Shown one piece after another: positions 58,510 through 64,000 of a DNA stretch of 64,000 nt. The translations under genes and the position numbers were made by a program. Each line of letters starts with the position of its first letter. Positions within the stretch are counted from its first letter, which is position 1. The notes beneath the pieces were generated by a model. It saw only the letters and a list, made by a program, of their open reading frames with translations, had not been told where the DNA came from and did no database searches. The DNA is taken from the NCBI GenBank assembly GCA_028023455.1, contig JAQFVV010006238.1:3542572-3606571 (forward strand), written 5' to 3'. Origin of the DNA: Epiperipatus broadwayi. Its lineage: Eukaryota; Onychophora; Udeonychophora; Euonychophora; Peripatidae.

Positions 58510-59390
58510 ATTGGTTTATGGAGCACAATCCATGGACTTTTAGAGTCCACTATTTTGTCGCATTTAACCAACACAGTGTATTATCAGAAACGATCAAATG
58601 TATCGTTTGACTGAAATAACACAACTAATAGCATCAAACTTGCCACAAATTATACAAACAAACACAGACCAAAAGAGAAGACTAGGGCAACCGCCAAAAA
58701 AAAAAAAAACAACAACAAAAAAACAGGTGAGCCAAAAAGTTAAAACGGAAGATTTCAAGCACAAGCAACTATGAAAAACAGTATCAAACAATAGAAGCAA
58801 CTGATGAAGAATTTGAACTAGATTACGAGGATGCACAAGATTGTTCCAGCATCACAAAAGCAAAACATGAACAAACACACCTACAATACACAATCTCAAT
58901 GAAAATAAAAATGACTTTAGACATACTGGAACTAATTGATATTATATATGTATTGGTAGCACATCAATATTCCCATAGTTGAAAGCCTTAGTGCTCACGT
59001 AATAGCAAAACCCTTATGACATATGTATCCCTGTACATCAATCTATGTAACAAAGTAGATGTAAACGTAAAAACTACCTAGATTAATAAAGTGCCTTTTG
59101 AAACATAAATGTATTGCTTGAAAATTCATAAGAAGTACAGGCACAGAAAGTGACAACTGGATCATAATCTATGGACTTTAACTCCACCACTGCACTAATC
59201 CACTCAGAGTATTATTAATAATGGTCAATTAGTCTATTGCTGGGAATTTCAAATGGTTTATTGCTTAGGATTTTATAAGTTCACATACAGGAAATGACAA
59301 ATAAATCACAGTCTATGGACCTTGACTCTCCCACTACACTAATCCATACAGGGTATTATCAATAATAACCAAATGTTTTATTGATAGTCA
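58510..59390. repeat. Three degenerate copies of a ~90 bp block around a possible coding piece
   Basis: A block with TCTATGGACTTTAACTCCAC, ACTAATCC and GTATTATTAATAAT occurs near 58,525-58,605, 59,160-59,240 and 59,305-59,385. Between the first two, the plus strand opens MYRLTEITQLIASNLPQ (58,598 on) and later FELDYEDAQDCSSITKAKHE (near 58,810-58,870), separated by an A-rich stretch. The A/C-rich composition differs from the surroundings. Possibly a decayed transposon ORF; identity unknown. Confidence 0.35.
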
Positions 59391-59399
59391 GTTGAAACT

Positions 59400-60300
59400 G
59401 CCATATTTTTAAATAACTCACATTTGTGTTAAGTCTTTATTTAAAATATTACGGTTTTGATTGACTATCATTTTTTCCCCAAATATTTAAAGTTTGAAAG
59501 GAATAGTTCAACGATATTTTGAATAACTGAAGAAAACTAGCATTTGTTTGTGATTTGAAAGGAATAGTGTTATTTTAAATAGAAAAAGATTGCTTGTCAG
59601 TCGAAACTGTCATATTTAAACTGAAATCATTGCGAAAAATGTATTATGAGAAGTGTGATTTATTTGTAAAAATAATAGATCTTATGTTTCTTTTTTTATT
59701 TTTTTACTTAATATTTTTCTTTATTGTGATTTGAAATTCAATTTAGATATGTATATATTGAAACAAAGTAGGGGAGAAAACAAAAAATATTTTTTGCGGA
59801 ATGGTAGGTGGGGGACTACATTTAAAAATAGATGTAATTTACAGATCATGAAGAAGATTTGGAAAAAGAAATGGGTTTAAAAACAAATTTGATCTACTAT
59901 AAATATGTTATATTAATTAGTATGATAAGGATGACAGAAAATAGGAATAAGGAAAATATTGGTCATTTGAAAAGATACGTTACAGAAAGTTACTGAAAAT
60001 AAGGTAGATTGAAATTGTATTGACAATATGTATAAAAAAGTGAATTGGAAATAAATTTTTACTAAATCGTCAAATGGTGTTAAAGTTACCCAGGGGTTTA
60101 TCAGAGGTCGAACTTGAATCCAAGATCCATGGACTTATGAGTTCTAGAATCAGTTGCTCTCCCCTGCCTTTAATCATGCGGAGCAGACATTTTATTGAAG
60201 AAGATCCATAAAACAGAATCTCCATCTGTTCAGTGAATAATTATTCGAAATTCAGACTTCCAAGGATCAAACAAAATGAAAGTGGTGAAAACAACATTAT
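59400..60300. other. No feature recognised
   Basis: AT-rich. Fragments such as TGTCAGTCGAAACTGTC near 59,596-59,612 echo part of an F3/F4 core but lack the CUGANGA part. Confidence 0.35.
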
Positions 60301-60314
60301 TACCATCAAAATTT

Positions 60315-60590
60315 CAATTGGATGGATGGTTGAAGAGTTGGAGTGTGGAGTAAATTGAAGCCTGTCCATTAAAGTAAGAAGATTGTCTATCTTAATATAT
60401 ATCTGAGCACTTATAGTATATATGTGTAGAGATGATAGTCTGGACCAACTGATGATTGCTGGTTTAGCATGAAATACGTATATTGGTGATTATTTATCTT
60501 TTCAACATGTATGTGTTTAAGTGTATCAGTGTTATTAGATGGAGTGGATAGTGGTGGGTCATGTGAAAGTCTGTGCTCATATACCCTATA
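60315..60590 (+). repeat. R2 copy with complete hammerhead-like ribozyme
   Basis: Single-orientation R2 copy, from GGATGGTTGAAGAGTTGGAG through AAGCCTGTCCATTAAAG to the ribozyme and the GATAGTGGTGGGTCATGTGA end. The ribozyme (60,443-60,487) has stem I ACCAA/UUGGU, CUGAUGA (60,449-60,455), stem II UGCU/AGCA, GAAA, stem III AUAC/GUAU and cleavage after A60,482, identical to the 9.1 kb copy. Confidence 0.75.
60443..60487 (+). ncRNA. Hammerhead-like ribozyme (R2 type)
   Basis: Core and all three helices are unchanged relative to the copy at 9136-9180, although the flanking sequence has diverged. Confidence 0.65.
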
Positions 60591-60964
60591 TATTATATCT
60601 TTGGGAATTGATAACAATGAAAAGTCAGTTCAGCTAATATCTTTTTGACAGGTAAGTTAAAAAAATTTTTTTTATTACATTAAAATATTTTAAAAATGTT
60701 TTCTATCTCTACCATTTGGAAACAGCAATGGTGGAATTTTCTTGCATCATTATAAATTTTTGTCTTGTTATGTTAATAGGCTTTTTGCTAAACATATTAA
60801 TTAATATTATATGTAATTGCTTTGACAATGATTTGAAACCTCTTTCACATTGAATGGCATTTTATGGTAAAATATCTTCATGTTAATGAGATTAAACTTA
60901 CTTTTTAACGAATAGTGATCATGTGACATTTGGTTATTTAAAAAATTTGCATTGCAAGACTTGG

Positions 60965-61040
60965 AGCAATTTGGAGACTTCAGACCACCCAACACAGTAT
61001 GGAGAGCTGTATATTAGGAGTACATTAAGAAAGCAGAAGT
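60965..61040 (+). mobile_element. RTE internal fragment
   Basis: About 70 bp matching the RLQTTQKSMERCMLGV part of the 14.0 kb copy (here GACTTCAGACCACCCAACAC, GTATGGAGAGC). Both ends are truncated. Confidence 0.5.
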
Positions 61041-61650
61041 AATATATATATATATTGTACCTATATTGATATAGGCACATATAATTTTATCTAAAATTAT
61101 ATCATTAAAATAATCTTTCGTTAAAGAAAAACATAAAATAAAATGTTGAAGAGTTTAGTGCAGTTTGTTTTAGAAAAGGATAAGAATCAAATAGTTTTCT
61201 AGCGTTAGTTTTGAAATAAAAAAAGCTACAATTAATTAATCAGAAGGGGAGAGGGGTGTTTCATTAGAGAAATTAAACTAAGGGTTATAAAAGGAAGTAA
61301 AGAGTTTTTATTAGTATTCGTAAAAATATAATTTAAAAAGTTAAAACATACAAATCTCTTTTCATTCAAGTTTAATTAAAGAAAAAAATAATGTTAGAAC
61401 TAAATAGTAAATTGTATTAAAAATATATGTGCGATATATGTGCGATTATCAACAATAGAATAAAATGTATGCGAAATGAAATAAAAAGATTATCATTAAA
61501 AACACGGCAATGGCTATTAATAAAATAAAACAACACGTTTTATTGCATGGCTATTACTAATTAAGCAATCTTCCAAAACACATTTATCAAATGATTATCA
61601 CTGGAATTTGACAACAGATCTTTGCCGGAGATATTAGAAAGACAACAAGG
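61040..61650. other. Upstream region of the 61.69 kb transcription start
   Basis: AT-rich up to about 61,560; the last ~90 bp become more GC-balanced. No regulatory motif beyond the core promoter is supported. Confidence 0.35.
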
Positions 61651-61656
61651 CGCAGG

Positions 61657-61693
61657 TATAAATAGACCTTTTTTTATCGGACAGTAATCAGTT
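61657..61693 (+). promoter_or_regulatory. TATA box and initiator
   Basis: TATAAATAG at 61,657-61,665 is followed by TCAGTT at 61,688-61,693. Taking the A of TCAGTT (61,690) as +1, the TATA box starts at -33, the expected spacing. TCAGT is the arthropod-type initiator. The sequence between and after is GC-richer than the local average. Confidence 0.55.
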
Positions 61694-62021
61694 CACAAAA
61701 GTAATTGAGTAGTGCAGTTCAGAAATTAATTGAGTCAGTTAACAAACAAAATGCAGTGTTGAGAAGATTTTGGGAATTCACGCCTCTCCACAGCCTAAAA
61801 AGTCCGATGAAAACAGCAAGATCTGCCCGTGAAATAATGTCAACGTAACAACTTAGAAAATCTCCGTCAATATCTAATTGTCTCCAATAGTAATAATCGT
61901 GAAAATCAGGAAACTCATCAAGGAAAAGTCCCAGCCGGCTGGAAGGCATTCATAATGGAAACATTTTCACCGAAAGCAGCCTCCAAAGAACAAAATTCTA
62001 CGTCAACATTCAAAATCCTAG
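61690..62021 (+). CDS. Candidate first exon: 5' UTR plus first 22 codons
   Basis: After the predicted start, a ~265 nt leader contains three very short upstream frames, then ATG at 61,955 opens METFSPKAASKEQNS and remains open for 22 codons and one base up to the donor TAG|GTAAAA at 62,021/62,022. Polar, Ser/Lys/Thr-rich N-terminus; protein not recognised. Further exons would lie beyond or outside the window. The minus-strand open frame over the same bases is probably a shadow. Alternatively this is the promoter region of an LTR, since a TGGCGCCC motif lies at 62,628. Confidence 0.45.
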
Positions 62022-62410
62022 GTAAAACATTTGCTTATTTTTGTTTATACTGTAATAGCCATTGCATTTCATTAATTCGTGCAAATCCTCCAAGAGTCTA
62101 ATTATATGAACTCGATATCATACATAAATGAACTATTGATATGTGTGTTTAAATTTCAAATGCTATGTAATACTTTATTATTATTATGTGTGTGCATGAG
62201 TTAATATGTGCGTGATCCTTATATCAATATTATTGGTTAAATTAGATAAATACCAGTGTTCGGTTATGAAAATATACAAGAATATTTAAACTAGTTTAGA
62301 AATGTTAATTTAAAAATATGCGTGTGTTTTTATTAGAATTATAAAATGTTTAAATTTAGTAAATAAATGTTAGTTAATAAATTGTCTTTAAAATTAAACT
62401 TTATTTGTCG

Positions 62411-62503
62411 GTCAATTCTTTTTATCAATTCTTTTACCAAATTCTTTTATCAATCTCTTTTATAAATTCTTTTTACAATTCTTTTATCAATTCTTTTAAC
62501 CAC
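62411..62503. repeat. Short tandem repeat, unit about 13-16 bp
   Basis: Six to seven variants of CAATTCTTTTATCAATTC-like units in a row, within the putative first intron of the 61.9 kb gene. Confidence 0.7.
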
Positions 62504-62914
62504 TAATGAAGTATAATCTATTAGTGATTACAAACAGCTGAGCTAGTCATGGATTTAGGCGTTGAGTTAGTGGCCACTGTTCAAAGTGCGTTGTCTATTC
62601 TTTTAGTATTCTTTTAGAATAAACAGCTGGCGCCCGTGTTTATACACAAACAAAAAAGTGCTTTGGATTTGGTGTTGAACTCAACAGCCGAGAAGAGGCT
62701 ATGTCCTGGAAATGTAACGCTAGTTATATACTTTATAGCTATCGTTTGGGCATACATACTCTCCGAGTATGTTCTTCTCTGCCTAAGAGACCGGTGTTTC
62801 GAATGCACATATTTGAACCTGGTTCAATATATATATATATGGGTAGTAAAACAAATAAGTATCACTGACAGTATCAAAATAATTAAGAGTCTGTAATGGA
62901 GCCGGACTGGGCAT

Positions 62915-63110
62915 AAACTTAAATTGGATGTCAAGAGATTGTAAAAAATCTAGAATGAGACAGAGTGTAATATAAAAAGATAAAATAAGGAAGTTTGCCA
63001 ATGTATTCTGAACAATAGAACCTAGGGATCTGAGGAAGTGGATTAAATTTGGAGACACCCTCATCCTGCAGTGGATCAAGAATAGTTGAAGAAGATGATT
63101 ATGATGAATT
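62915..63110 (+). mobile_element. RTE 3' end fragment
   Basis: Contains TTGGATGTCAAGAGATTGTA (the LNWIPRDCK region), the CATCCTGCAGTGGATCAAGA block and a GAT-rich tail (about 63,085-63,107). Diverged and frameshifted. Confidence 0.7.
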
Positions 63111-63119
63111 TCAGTGACT

Positions 63120-64000
63120 GCAATATATTTTGCTGTGTGTACATACATATAAAATGACTCAAGATTAAAGTTTGTTTTAAAATATGGTGTGAGCAACAAT
63201 TTATTAATCACAGTAGAGATCAAATATATTTTTGATCAAATTATTTTTTAGTAAAACCCACAATTGAACTCTCCCCATGAAAGTTGGAACTAAGCTGTCT
63301 GTAAATGATGTTGTTTTTCATTTAGGATATAATGAATTTTGCTCTTCCTTAGAAACTCCTTATATACATCTCTGGACAGTTAATGCAAATGGGCATTTTG
63401 CATTGCCATAACAATCTAGTAAGTTGGGGGGGGGGCTGAAAGGTTTATTAACAGCAATTGGTTGATGGGTCAAGACTGGAAATTACACAATGTTGTAAAA
63501 TACTATAATTATATTACAAACACACACAAGAAAAGTCTTGAAGTGCAACAATGATACATTTTACTATTATATCTACAACCTGAGTTTAAAAACGGATCAA
63601 GTAAATTTGGAAAAAAAATTTTTTTTAATCAGATTTGCAGTTTTCTTTCAGGGAAATGGCCTATAGTATAACCAGTATAACCATTCAATATTGGTTAGTA
63701 TATAGATATCTATTTACTTTTAGTTAAAAACTAAAACAAGGATAGAAAAATACTTAAACCTTTCCCATCTGCCATTTGGCAAGCCTGATGATTACTGTTT
63801 TTTTTTTGCTATTTGTCTATGAGATGTTTGCAGGGGAATATTTAAAGACTGTTTGCCTACATAAGTTTAAAGATTTCTATATCATCATTACATTATAATG
63901 ATGATATAAAATTGTTATGTAAATGTTAGTTATAAAGAAATTATAGTATTCATTTTAAAAAAACTTATGAGCAGAATTATAGAAAACAATAACAAAAAAC
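63120..64000. other. No feature recognised
   Basis: AT-rich with a G9 run near 63,427. No supportable feature. Confidence 0.4.

Noticed and set aside
58800-58820. CTGATGAAGAATTTGAAC as another hammerhead core
   Set aside because: No stem II hairpin and no GAAA at the required position.
59596-59612. TGTCAGTCGAAACTGTC, reminiscent of the F3/F4 core
   Set aside because: The CUGANGA half and hairpin are absent.
61719-61949. 76-codon minus-strand open frame in the GC-richer island
   Set aside because: It lies antisense to the predicted leader exon with its TATA box and initiator, and has no family resemblance.
62628-62640. TGGCGCCC motif resembling an LTR primer-binding site
   Set aside because: No matching LTR pair, gag or pol is found nearby, and only eight bases match.

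Overview
The window is a piece of a very AT-rich animal nuclear genome, most likely from an invertebrate. Evidence is the eukaryotic gene signals (split first exons with GT donors, a TATA box with an arthropod-style TCAGTT initiator), tRNA-derived SINEs, RTE-type and other non-LTR retrotransposons, a Ty3/Gypsy remnant, hAT-type MITEs and a two-pore-domain (K2P) potassium channel sequence. I cannot name the species. Almost everything recognisable is transposon-derived. No intact multi-exon gene can be followed across the window.

Host-like sequence is sparse. A degenerate K2P channel locus lies at 5.5-7.2 kb (minus strand); one open frame joins the end of one K2P to the start of another. A short, relatively GC-rich first exon starts at 33,311 (plus), with a candidate serine/acidic exon on the opposite strand at 32.9-33.0 kb. 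A convincing promoter plus first exon lies at 61.66-62.02 kb (plus). Weaker coding fragments of unknown identity lie at 48.3-48.8, 55.1-55.5 and 58.6-58.9 kb.

Retrotransposon layout. An RTE-type element is present as a long degenerate minus-strand copy (22.7-25.5 kb), a long plus-strand copy (49.2-51.1 kb, carrying a SINE inside its endonuclease region) and several 3' fragments, many ending in GAT-rich tails (3.4, 3.7, 13.6-14.4, 31.1, 54.1, 61.0 and 62.9 kb). A second non-LTR lineage is at 4.0-4.6 kb (minus) and 35.6-38.9 kb (plus, split by two nested insertions). A third, with a zinc-knuckle C-terminus, opens the window. A decayed Gypsy gag-pol piece is at 14.9-16.2 kb. Three ~110 bp tRNA-like SINEs each have target-site duplications (TSDs).

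The most striking content is a set of short repeat families carrying a hammerhead-ribozyme-like core (CUGANGA, hairpin, GAAA). Family R1 (about 12 copies) and family R2 (about 5 copies) preserve all three helices and a correctly placed cleavage triplet in their best copies. Two further foldback families (22.2 and 46.4 kb) and a tRNA-like SINE at 45.0 kb carry the core. R1 copies are bounded by 10-14 bp TSDs. The 20.3-21.8 kb locus is one 1.57 kb insertion with a 14 bp TSD; it holds two direct R1 dimers head to head, each with ribozymes spaced exactly 456 bp. This looks like a family of non-autonomous, multimeric, ribozyme-bearing retroelements, comparable to the hammerheads known from Penelope-like elements, retrozymes and schistosome SINE-like repeats. 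No autonomous partner is visible here.
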